Origin: Nereocystis luetkeana
Lineage: Eukaryota; Sar; Phaeophyceae; Laminariales; Laminariaceae
Assembly: GCA_031213475.1 (NCBI GenBank)
Contig: JARUPZ010000013.1
Location: 1,770,231 to 1,834,230 of the forward strand
Reading direction: 5' to 3'
Length of the DNA stretch: 64,000 nucleotides
The notes under the pieces were generated by a model. That model saw only the letters and a list, made by a program, of their open reading frames with translations, searched no databases and was not told the origin of the DNA. This document shows, in pieces, positions 42,571 through 54,400 of the stretch; position 1 is the first letter of the stretch, and the number at the start of each line of letters is the position of its first letter. The translations under genes were made by a program, and so were the position numbers.

Positions 42571-43134
42571 GACGGTGCACGATTTTGGGAGCGCGATATT
42601 TGCTCGCACTGTGTATCCGTCGGAGGTTGCTTATACATTTTTGTTGAAATTTTTGCTGCGCAGGCGCGTGCAGTCTGAAATTGAGAAGGGCGATGCTGCA
42701 GGTTTCACGAAACTTGCCGAAGGAAGCAGGTCTGCATTTGCTGTAGTAGGCTGCGTTTTGCTGTATAATGCTGTATGTTGCCCAACTCGCTCCCTTGCGA
42801 ACCCTCCCCCCCCCACCAACCACGCAGGTGCAGACTGTCTGGAGATGCGCCCGATTCTAAAGCTTGAAGAAGATGCACTGTTGCTCTTAGTGTTGTGTAG
42901 AGGCGGTCGGTGTACCGGGGGCTCTTCTCCTCCGAAGTGGCCCACCAGAATCGCAATGCTCAGCGCGGTTGAGATTTCTTGACATCTGTATACATCTTCA
43001 TACCCGTCTGTGTGCCACTGCGGAAGCGAGTCCTGCTGGCTGGATCGGTGGCGTGTGTTTTCCCGAGCGTCTGCTGCCGTGCGTGCTGAGTGGCTACGAC
43101 GTAGTCTCGGTAGTCTATTCAATAGCGTAAGACA

Positions 43135-43389
43135 TCAGACAGCTACGTTTCGCTGCAAATAAGGTAGAGCTGGACGTTGGGCAACGACGGACGCATATCC
43201 ATCGTGAGCGTTGTCGAGCCTTGTGTACGTAGTCGTGCATGAGGTCCAGGTATCGGTACCAACGAGCAGTGCTATCGGCATGTTCGCGTCGACGATACGG
43301 CCATAGACTCTCGGATAGAGTCGTGCGATCTGGTAGGCTGTTTCTGGAGGTATGCCCGAAATCCACTCGTGGAACTTCTTGTTTAGAGT
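43135..43389 (-). CDS. Unidentified open segment (possible exon or relic)
   Basis: 84 codons without an ATG at the start, reading KFHEWISGIPPETAYQIA, RLYPRVYGRIVDANMP, IALLVGTDTWTSC and ending AVAQ-like residues before TGA. The amino acid mix looks natural and hydrophobic positions are spaced as in folded proteins. An acceptor-like AAACAAG precedes the first Lys-Phe. I do not recognise the family; it may be an exon of an unmodelled - strand gene or a transposon remnant. Two other frames here are also open, which weakens the case. Confidence 0.25.
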   Translation of the reverse strand, partial: TLNKKFHEWISGIPPETAYQIARLYPRVYGRIVDANMPIALLVGTDTWTSCTTTYTRLDNAHDGYASVVAQRPALPYLQRNVAV

Positions 43390-44427
43390 TCATGTTGAGC
43401 AAATTCGCAAAAATAGACCAGGTATTGGTTTTGCCCGGGGTACAATAGATCTAGAGACCTCTCCAAACTGGCTCCCCCCCCTTTATTCCCCCCCATCTAA
43501 TAATAACCAGAACCACGTGTGGTGCGTAAACATAGGGGGGATACCTGGTTTTTGGGTTCATCGTGGGTTCTGATTACTGTGTATTACTACAGTGTGCCCA
43601 TCCGTAGTAAAAAGCTGATCAAATATCTAGGGCCGATCAAAATTACACCCATTGGACCGTACCGTTCCGAAATCGTGGCTTGGCCGCATGTACCGCAAAG
43701 GGAGAGCGATCACAGCCTAACACACAATATGCTGCACGGAAATGCTAATGTTTATTAAAATGGAGACGACTATGATATCGCTTGCTAGGCCTCGTACTGG
43801 ATACGCGATTTTTTTGAGGATCTGGGAGAGCCCAGAGCGGCGAGTTTCTCGCCACCATGACGTTGGTAGCGTGACAAAAATAATACTGGAACCGTTGCCA
43901 CTCTCTCAAGGATGATGTGTCTTGCTCACTAGAAAACTTTGAGGGCGCTGATGGGATAGGGCAGCACCATGTATACAATGACGCCCCAAAAGTGTACGAG
44001 CCTTGAGCTAGACGATGTTTCCCCCTACGCAATAATCAAGAACTCTCAAAGCCAACAAACACCAAGCACCGCTCTGGGCTACATATGTGTGGATCTTTTA
44101 TCACGCAAGCCAAAATTGAAACTGCACCAAAGATCAACAGATTTGGTCTGAATGCTTTTCATACCGTTTATTCAAGACGGGTCATACAGCAGACCTGCTA
44201 TATACCAGGTATAGTGTTATGCAATATACTCATCGCACCTGGTTATTGTCGTTCACCGGCCGACGAATACCTTGGAACAGCCCACAAGCACTGTTCAGCT
44301 CTACGAAACAGCAAGGCCCTACTCGTACGAAGGGGAGATGATGCACTGCTGTATAATGTAATGTTGTACCTGGTAATGCACGAAATATAAACACTGTGGA
44401 CTATAACCATGTCTGTTGCTACTACTA

Positions 44428-44533
44428 TTACGGGGGGCCATAGTTAACAGGACCAAATATTGTTAGTAAAAATGGTTAAAACATATAGGTTTTTATGTAT
44501 ACCATAGGCCCTGTTAACTATGGTCCCACGTAA
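44428..44533. mobile_element. MITE family M, copy 7
   Basis: Left TTACGGGGGGCCATAGTTAA, right GTTAACTATGGTCCCACGTAA, with TA outside both ends. It lies about 430 bp upstream of the SPO22-like gene's ATG. Confidence 0.9.
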
Positions 44534-44960
44534 TACTAACGTAAAAACCTGGTACAGGTACACAATATAGTCAGCACGCATCAATAGCACGTATCCACGT
44601 ACAGCGGTACTGCTGTTATATCCACATTGATCCCATGGATCCGGGATCCAGTGATGCGAAAAACAGTATTGATTGATGATATGAGCTCGGTATCCATCAT
44701 CCAATCACATTCTCGCCGATTCGCGCCTTACGGTATTTTTTTTCTCATGCATCTTGAAGAGCTTGAACAAGAGAGCAGAAACACGTGTTTCGAAATCAAT
44801 TTTCAAAAGACCACGAGAAGGCAAGGCAGGGCGAGGCAAAGGTACTGTAGACAGACCGAAGCAAGTGGGGGAAAGAAGAGGTGCCGCACGTTGAACGCGC
44901 CGCCATCCTTCGCAAAGGGGAACCTGCAGCTCTCTGCGCACTTCTTGCGACGCATTCAGC

Positions 44961-47900
44961 ATGAATGGGAGTGAGGCCAGCACCGAGGTGGTGCCGACCG
45001 TGGAACAGGCAAGTTTAAATCTGCGAAGTCTATTAGCTAGGCCTTTGGCACAGCAGCCGGCCTTGCCTTGTGTGGTTGCTGGCAGCAGATCGTTGGCGAG
45101 CAAGCGTGCTCTTTTAAGTTTGTTGGGGGATGATGGTGCCCTCGACCCTCGGTGCTTATTTTCGACGAAAAGATCCGTCCCTTCTTACGTTTTTCGTCGT
45201 AAAGCTCCAAGATACGCCGCTGCTGTGCGGAGCTCCAGTAGTTTTTCGATATCCCGCAAAAGATTCGACCCTTTGTATATGTATGTGGAATCGAAAAGTA
45301 GACTGGTGGCTCGGTGCACTTGCAAATCAAACCGTGGGCCATCATTGCCGCATAGTGAGGCCATTGTTGGTCGTGCTCTTGATGTGGCTACATTGGTTTT
45401 CAGGTACTACTGGCTGATGTAGGGTTTGCCATGCACGGACCTCACACACGGCAGAGGGCACTTGGTTTGACCTCTGGTGGTTATGCTGTCCTGAACCATC
45501 CGATCCCGCCACCGAAAATATCCCAGAGCCCAAAAAGTGGCCGCTTGGTAAGCCCAAGCCCAGCAGAAGCAACGTAGCAGCAGCAGTAGCAATAGCAGCA
45601 ACAAACAAGGAAAACAACAGCTCGATCCAGAGCCCTCACCGCCCCCCTTAAAAGCCATTTGGAACTACGTACATCCATGTTTTTGGGACAAAATACTTGG
45701 AATTAGTATTATATCAATTTTTGAGTACCAATGGGGTTATGAGGTACAAGGAGTACAGCAGTAGTACAGCACTGCTGCTGTAGATGGTTGCGTTTTTTCT
45801 TCGTGCAGTCAGTGAATCTTCAAACAAGCACAATGATGCACAGTATATGGACTTTCCCATGGCAATGCCATGGCACGCCATGAACGACCATGGCGCTGCC
45901 ATTCACCTTCATGCCAGTGCCTTGACACCACTTTGTCATTGCTACGGCACTGCTGCTGTCTGCCATGGCGATGCCATGAGATCCAGAAGATCCATGGCGG
46001 TGTCATGACAATGCCCATAGCAGCTGTCATGGTACGTGGCATGGCACTTTCCACGGAACGTGTCACGGCACCGCCATGGCACGCCGCAAGGGTGCGCGTT
46101 CATGGGCTGCCGTGGTTGTCCTGGCATTACTCTTTCTTCGTCAACTCCTACGAATATCAGTCGTATTGACCATGGGGTATGTTCGTGGCATAAAAATATC
46201 TATGGTATGCCATGGCAGTCGGTGCCATGAAAACGCATGGCATAGCCATGAACACCCATGCATGACATCGCTATGACACTTCCGTGCAAGACTACAACAG
46301 TACCAGGTATAACAGTTCATGAACGCTCGTGAAATGTCATGGCGGAGGCATGGCATCGCCATGACGGCGCCATGGCCGCGCGATGGTAATGTCGTGGGAT
46401 CCCATGGCGGTGCGCCATGTCAGTGCCGAGAAAGCGCATCGCACGCTATGGAACGCCAAGGGGTCTGCGATGACACGCCATGAACTATGTCAGGTAGTGC
46501 ACATCTCCGGATGCCATACCTATTGTTACTGTAGTTATATTTCGCCTATACTTTGTCGTGATCAGATAACCGAACGGGCGGCATTCATGTCAAGACTGGT
46601 GGATGGCCTGCTTCGGGGACGGAGCCCGCCATTCGCTCGTCACGAAGCTGCCGCCGCCATGTCCGAGGTCCGTGCGTTCGTGCGCGCTTGGAGGCCTACA
46701 ACGACTGACCGGAGAGTTGGTGCCCAAGAATCGGAGGGCACGGAAGACGGAGGATGCCAAATCGCGCCTAACAGACCCTCATCCGACGCCTTGCTTAAGC
46801 TTGCTCAGGTGCGGCATGCCGCGAGTGGGACAGCGCATGCCCTAGAATACTGGCGGCGCCCAGCACGCTCTAGATGAGACCTTACAAAAGGAAGACACCT
46901 TGCCTTGGGTCGGCAAGTCCACAAAATAAGAATATATGGGATACGTTGATGTCTAAGCGAAGCGAAGATATGGCACACCGCGCCATCAATTTCCATGGAC
47001 CGGTTTTTATTTTCGTGACTGATCGTGTGATGGGCGAGAATCTCGACTTAGAGTACAATATGGTATGTTGCAGCATGGTACCAGTATGTTGTGAACACGT
47101 AGCAAACGAACAGACACGCATGGCATGTATACACAGACGATCATGTCGTAATTTTCCCTTTGGTCAGAATTGAACAAGCGCGTGGATGGATGTTTGTTGT
47201 TCACGCGACGCGCAAATCGCTCAATACCGGGCCCCTGTTACAGTAGGATCACACACAGCAGTAAAGGAATGGTCCGTGCTGACGAACCGGAGCCACATTC
47301 TCGCGTGGAGCAAGACAGTGCCAACCCCGACTAGAAGGGGAAGGAACGAAGCTGTAGTGGGCACTGACAGGCACACAGGCGTGCTCACCGTCATGATCTG
47401 CAGTCGTTGGGCCACTTTGCCTTTACGATACGTTGCGTTCATACCATCCATCAGTTTCCAGTGATTGATGCATTCTTTTTTCTACGTTACGCACTGAAGC
47501 GAGTGCTGAAGGACGGGCTTCGGTATATCGTATTATTGACGACAACCTTGCTCACAGAAAGGAGTCCAGCTGCACAACAACGCACGGAAGCTGCCGCAGA
47601 CGAGAGAGGGCGGGGCGGGCGACAACGAGCGCGACTGGAAGAGCACGGCGGTGGCATACCTTCGAGCGACCGCAGCATCGCTTGTCTCTCTCGGGTCCAC
47701 TTCGTCCCTCAAAGACTGGTGCGTCACACGTGGGCCACGCAAGCATTCGGCATTTATTTGCGAACGCTTATTAGAGGAAGAAACAGATACAAAACACCGA
47801 GCGCACAGGCGCTTTCGTTTTGTGTCTTGTATGGATTACTCAATTGACGCCTGGGCCTACTTGTGGTTTCAAGACCAGCGTGGGACCGATTTTGCTTGCG

Positions 47901-50900
47901 ATAGGGGATCTGGGAGACACTGAACGACCAAGCGAATAAATGATCCTCCCCTTCCCGCTTCTTCCTGCTCATGGCCGAAAAACCGACGACATTGCGTGAG
48001 ATTTTTTCTGCTCTACGAGTTGAGCTAATGCGCCCATCAAATAAGTATCAGAACGGCTACCAGAGGAGCCCCACGTAGAACACATGGAACACATGGTTCA
48101 CCTGTCTTGCATATTATCATGCCACGTGCTACAATAGAAACATGCCCTATGCTTTCTCCTCCATTCTCTCATGCCCCTCGTTTTCCTTGTTCTTCAAGTG
48201 CTAACCTCTGTCGACTATTTTCGAAGGCGGGTAACATGCTCGTGGAGGAAGCCGGTGACGACATCAGGGCAAGTGCATGTATCGATAGCTTGATTAGGCT
48301 TTTCCGTTTAGGAGCGGTGGTCGTACTATTAATACTGATGATTTAGGCCGTGTACTGCGAGCATTTTCCTGCAATAGTTTGTTTTTACGAGTTTTTTTTT
48401 CACTCTACGGCAACGCCCGTGCCTCTGGGTTTGAAATGCCAGAGCTGTTGTTTGGGGTGCTAATCAACAACGTAACACGGCAGCGTAGTAAGTGACACGC
48501 AATACAGTACGAGTTTTCATGTACTACAGCAATATGTGCACGCCCATTGTCACCGATATCACGTTGCCAGTCGATTACTGTTTTTTGTGGCCCTACTTGT
48601 AGTTTTAAACTCGGAGCACTTCAAGAAGAGACGGAACAAACTTTTCCTGGCATCTGTTCACCCTGCAACGCATGCAAAGTGTAAGTCAGCTTAGTGGGGT
48701 CGTGTGTTGAGTGTAGGGTATGCGCGTGAGAGCTTCATACCATCATCACCGCCTGGTCCTGAACCTCGAGTTGAACCTCGAGCAACAGACGAACGAATAC
48801 CTGCCAAAAGTAGCTACGTTAAACCGCACTACTAGAAACAATCGGATTCGGGGGGCGTGCACCGTCGGCTACTGTATCGCTCCTAGGACAGTAGTGTCTC
48901 CAATGAAGGGCTCAACGTTTTCCGCATGTTCTCACTCGTGTCGACTCAGGCTCTGGAGATGTTCGACGACGCAGAGGCTTTTTTCCGCCGGCTACCAGGC
49001 TCATTCTACGGCAAGTTCTCCACGCAGAGCAGATCATAACCGTCCTTGCCTGGCAAACGCATTCCATTACGAACAGGTCTTCACACAAATGGTAACACCA
49101 GGATGCGCCCAGAGACCCATCACCACTTACTTAGCATGTTCATTTTGGCTGAGTAGTTTTCGCACGATGCCGGGATCTCCGACATCCACCTACATAATAA
49201 GTGCTTTCCCGCGCAAGCTACTATCACACGTGAACATAAGCGGTCAATGCAGGGACCAAATAAGTTCACACATGGTCTCCCACTCTACTTGAGTGTTTGG
49301 CGGTGTGGGAGAGCTTAGTTCAGCATGCGTACCGTACGGTGCGCACGGAATATTCGGAACGCCCGTCCCTGACTGTCCATGCGCATGAGAGTCGTTGGAT
49401 GCTCCCGTGTTGTCTGCATGTTTGCTTAAGAGCCGGTGTCTTCTTCCATGCCATCCAATAAATGCTTCCATGTACCAAGTAGGGCGCGCTTCCCCGGCCG
49501 TCTCAGAAGAGCAAACAGATACGCATTAATGCGGGTTCTCACCCCGACATCAGAAAAAAGTGATCGTCTAGAGGGAATTCAGCAAGCTATACACGGATTC
49601 CAGGTTAGGGATGTAACATACTTTACTACTGTGTACCTCGAAACAGGTTCTGGGGGACAGGGTCTGGAACGACTGTCCCTGTCGGCTGAGGATCTAGTTA
49701 TGGCTATGCACAAGGCGTCAAGCCGCCGGATAGAGGTTTTGAGTAGGACGACTGGCAACGTAGATCAGGTAGGTTCCTGATCGGTGGTACTCCCGCGCGA
49801 TCTATGCAGCGAAGAGCACGGCTAATTACGCAAGAGGGATCAACAGGCTACGATCGTGTAACCAAGCAGCTGCTAAAAGCTGTTTTGAGCCAGCAATGCG
49901 CGGCTGCTGGGAGGGACATACGCAACTACGGTACGATATGGCATACCATCACTTGCACCCCTTAGCAGCGAATGCCCTGCACTTTGGCGAGGGTAATAGC
50001 ACCGTAAAATCATGCAAACCCAAGGGCCTACTATTAATAGAAACAAAATAATCCGACTCCGCACTTTTTTGTGTTGAGACCAACACAGGGGTTCTAAAAC
50101 CAAGTAAAAACGCAATGAAAAAAATGATACCGTGTCGGTATTTAGTTTTCCGCACATAAACCCCCGCCCCCCCGCTAGACATTGATGAGTGTTTTCTTCA
50201 TTACATATTTAAGGGCGTGATGATGTTTCCTCTATTCGGCGCGCACCCTTGGTAAACCAAACACTCCCTTTCGTATACAGATGGTGGCAGGATACGAGCA
50301 CCAGCTCAAAATGCTGTCGCTGAATGCGCCAGCGGGTCTAGGCGTGAGTACCGCACTGCATGCGGCTTCAGTGGGCGAGGAACGTTTCAACAAGGGCGAT
50401 TGTCGAGGTTCTGCGCGACTGTTCAGGTGCATTACAACTTGGGGGGGGGGGGGGGCATCTACACATGATGTAGTAAGAACACGAGCGATGAGCCACAATG
50501 CGTCAAACGCCAGGGCAATGAGAAAACTCTCGCAATATAACGTTTTTGGTTTTAATTTAGAGCACCAACCCTGCGAAGTGCTCGGGTAGCCTCCTTCTAG
50601 GCCGACCTATCATCTACACTCAGGCCAATCGGAGAAGGTCCGTACGTTTATTTTTTAGTCAACCCAGCCCGCCTCACAGAGCGTAGCATTTTGTTCGCCT
50701 CTCTAGGTACATGCAGGCAAGAAGACACAATTTGCGTAAAGTAGGTGCACACCCGAAACTACTATCGCTGTGGATTGTCTGTCACAGTTCGCCCCCTGGA
50801 ACGGACAAATGGTACATACTCTCACCTGTATGGCCGACGACGAGTGTTGCCGGCCGAATCAACCAGGAAAACCTCACGGTGTACTTAATGGTGCCGTATC

Positions 50901-51343
50901 GTCTTTTGCAAGATTACCTGGTATACCTTAAGGCAATAGCGGTCCTTACAACCACCACGGCATCGTCAGCGCAATGATACTCGAATGGTGATTGCGGTGA
51001 TGTTCAGGATGTCTCTCCGAGCCCTGGGTGGCGACCTGGACGCACCGGGAACGGAGGCTTCGAAAACACATTCTGGTCTTCGGCGAACCATGCTGTTTTC
51101 TCTAGCCCATTGCTACAGCCAAAGGCAAGGACGGGTGGTGCTGTAGTGCTGTAGAATATCGCGGAATCGAGTATCTCCAGGGTTCACCGCAGGGACGCGC
51201 AGAGAGCCAGCTGGAACAGGGATGACCTAAATCAGTAACAGCCGCAGGAGTGTGTATCGATCGACTATATTCTCCAACTGGTTGCTCGTCGTCTTTGGTG
51301 TTTTTGGCGAGAAAGCGCACCTGGAGCATACGTGCCCCGGGCT

Positions 51344-51403
<60 letters not shown>

Positions 51404-54400
51404 TTCTCTCTCTCTCGACTCTACACAACGCGCGATGCACTCAGTGTCCCCACTGTGGGGCCTTGTCCTTTAAGTATAACGTTGCAATGTTCTACATCAA
51501 ACCACGGGACATGCTGCCTATACACGTACCACCTCTCTGTCGAACAGCGGAGACCACACGCAGGCAATCCTGTGCACCAAAAAGTTGGAAGATATCAAGG
51601 AGATTGCCGGGGCGGTGCATAAGGACACCGTGGAGTTGCTTTTCGCCAAGAGCAAGGTACAGCCCTAGTTCGTTAGCAACCGGGCGAGTTAGCGCACCAT
51701 CTTGAAGTGTTTGGGCCACCCAAACCCGGCCCATGCTCTCACAGAAGAGCGCGAACAATCAACACTCACCATAATTACTTTGCGGAGTTATCATCACTTC
51801 CAACTGTGTAGCGGTATCATTTAATTGCAGACTTTGCGGCCCTGTCCACACATACTTGGTATGGCCTCCTTGGCCTTGAACGCCCTCGCCAGCTTAGACT
51901 TACTGTGGCTACATGTGGTAACTGGTAACACACAGGGCACTGGTATACTGTATTATAAGGAGATTCATGCATGACGTCACTGTATGCCTATACAGCTACA
52001 GTACACCCGCAAGGCTTTTAGTACGAGAAATAGTCATTATGGTGCCAAGATCCAAGGGAATGATCTATTCATATGAATTTCGCAGGTGTTATGTGATGCC
52101 GGAGATCTCACAGGTTCCTACGAAGCTGCCGAAGCCCTGATTGGCGCAGTGCCTACTTCGGAGGGCTCGGATGTCTCGGGTGGCGTCGATCTCGATCTGG
52201 CGACCGCACGGATGATTAGCGGGAGAGAAGATTGCTCCGATCGCAGCCTCGGGCTTTTCGCCAAAATTGCGGACAGGTTGACAAACACGATACAGAAGTA
52301 CGGACCCTCTATATAAAAAGAGAACGGGATACCAGCGCAGGCTGGACATAACATTTTACAAAAGGCGTGTGTTCTATGTACACAACAGGATTCACTATAA
52401 ATGATCCCGAGTATCATATTTATCTTGAAATCGAAGGCGGAGCTCCTTGTACGGTCATTTTCATGAGACGGTCGGTAGTGCAGGACGACATGCATATCTA
52501 CCCCGACGTGGTATGAAGAGAATGGCGACGTTCATGATGTCGGGTGCTTGCATGTGTCTTAAGCTATCTTCTAACAACAAGCTCGACAATACAACGTGCC
52601 GAAGTGAGTGCAAATCGGAGCGGAGGTGTCTCAGGATGCTACACGATGTTGGCCGGAAGATCGGGAAGGCAGCACTTACTTCGGATTGCTTTGTCTGGGG
52701 CCATCCTTACCGACCCCCCCCCCGCGCCAATTATGTTCGCTGTCTTTAGTTTTTGTTTCCTGGTATATGCCGTCGAAATATAGGAAAACAGGTTAAAAGA
52801 TGAATGCTAGCTGGCTACAGTACTACAAGTTCACCTGTTTTTCGGCAATGGCGGAGGTTGGCGGTACCATTCGCTTAGTATTACCTGACTCTTCACCGTG
52901 GCGATGTGTCGGAAACGCTGACTCTACGCCCGAACATACCGCAACCTTGGGTCATAGTATGCGTCCCTTCGATGCTGTGCAATGACCGATTTATTTGCCG
53001 TTGCGCTGGTAAGGTTTGAGGGGACTACGAAGGCGGTTGATGCCCGTGTGGCTCTGCTTGGAGGGCTTTCAATGGCCATCCGTCTGAAAAGCGAAGGATG
53101 TGGCGCGGGAAGAAACCTCTCCAACGATGAAGCGTGTGCTGACGGGGTATCCGCCACCGGGCCACGCCAAGCTGCATCACCTACCGTAGACAAAGCTATG
53201 GCTTTGGCGGAGAAAACGGCGGATGAGCTCATCGCAAGCGTGGCCACCGAAGCACGGGCAGTGACCAGATCCCAGGTTAGTGACCGAACATCACACATTC
53301 ACGCGCCCGAGACTCGAAAATGCCCCTGTAGCACGATTTGTTCTACAGTATAGTACCACACGGCCGAAAACCTTTCTCTCTCGTTAGGTAGGTAGCAGCG
53401 AGTCGATATGTCCGAGTTGACATTGGCGGTACTGTAGTTCAGTAACTATCGTATTTTAGTGTACTGTTGTCGATCCCGAATAAAGGACGCCTGTACAAGG
53501 TATACCAGGTATTTTCTTCTGTACCAGATACCTGGCTGGTAAAAAAAACAACAGAGGTCGTCGAGAAACTGTTATTGGTGTGCTGTGTTCCACGGCGTAT
53601 ATGTAATGCTGCAGGCGATGGCTCGTGGCACGAACCGTGGACGACGGAAATCGGCCTCCGCCTTAGCACTACTCGCTGCAGTTCTATCCATAGCGCTTGA
53701 GGCCACTTTGTCAGTTTTGAGGGTTACAAAATTAACGACACAATGCCTCATTCTCGCGTACGTCATCGGCATTTCTACTATCGGATTGACGGACGTGGTC
53801 ATCAACTATACAGGGTAAATACTACTACTATCCACCGCACGAGGGGAATATACTACAGTATTTCGGAGGGGCGTAGTTAATAGGACCTATGTAACACACA
53901 AAAACCTACATATTTACGTATTTTTACTAACAATATTAGGTTCTATTTACTATGGTCCCCCGTAATAGTAACTATCACATACTAGCCACCACGCATATAA
54001 ATGCTTATTTATATAACACGTTCAAGATCAAGGCAAATAATCCTGGTCGCGTTTCCACCCGGGCCTCTTATCCACAGGCGGAGGCAGCCCTGGAAGGTCT
54101 GGTGACATTCACCGAGAATTTTCAGGGCCGTGGAGAGTGGGAAGGATGCGCGAAGTGGTGTGACAGGGCTATTCGTCTTGCGAAGGAGCTGTCAAACTCA
54201 CCTGCGCCTCCTTTCAAACCAGCAGAACCCCCCGAGACTGTTCGGGAAGACTCACTGGCGAAAACAGCGAAGTCGATGCTAGCGAGCCTGTTCACGCTAA
54301 GAGGTGGGTACCAGTGTGGAGCCACTACAGTGCTGAAGAGCCATGCCTCTACAGTGCGACATATGGGGTACGTTTGGGGCGTGTCTTCTTGAGGACCTTC

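Larger units (their letters stand above)
41425..44960. other. Region between the GOLD-like and SPO22-like genes
   Basis: No gene is firmly supported. 42570-43120 is open on both strands (+ frame 42575-42979, - frame 42631-43122), but neither frame starts with ATG. A + strand frame ending at the TGA of 44962-44964 (ERAAILRKGEPAALCALL) overlaps the ATG of the next gene by two bases and could be a terminal exon of an unseen gene. 41430-42330 shows only degenerate TACGATAGAGGTAGC-type repeats. Confidence 0.4.

Noticed and set aside
53603-53700. Candidate exon beginning AMARGTNRGRRKSASALALL after a CTGCAG acceptor
   Set aside because: No donor keeps phase 0 before the next exon, and exons 10 and 11 join directly in phase.
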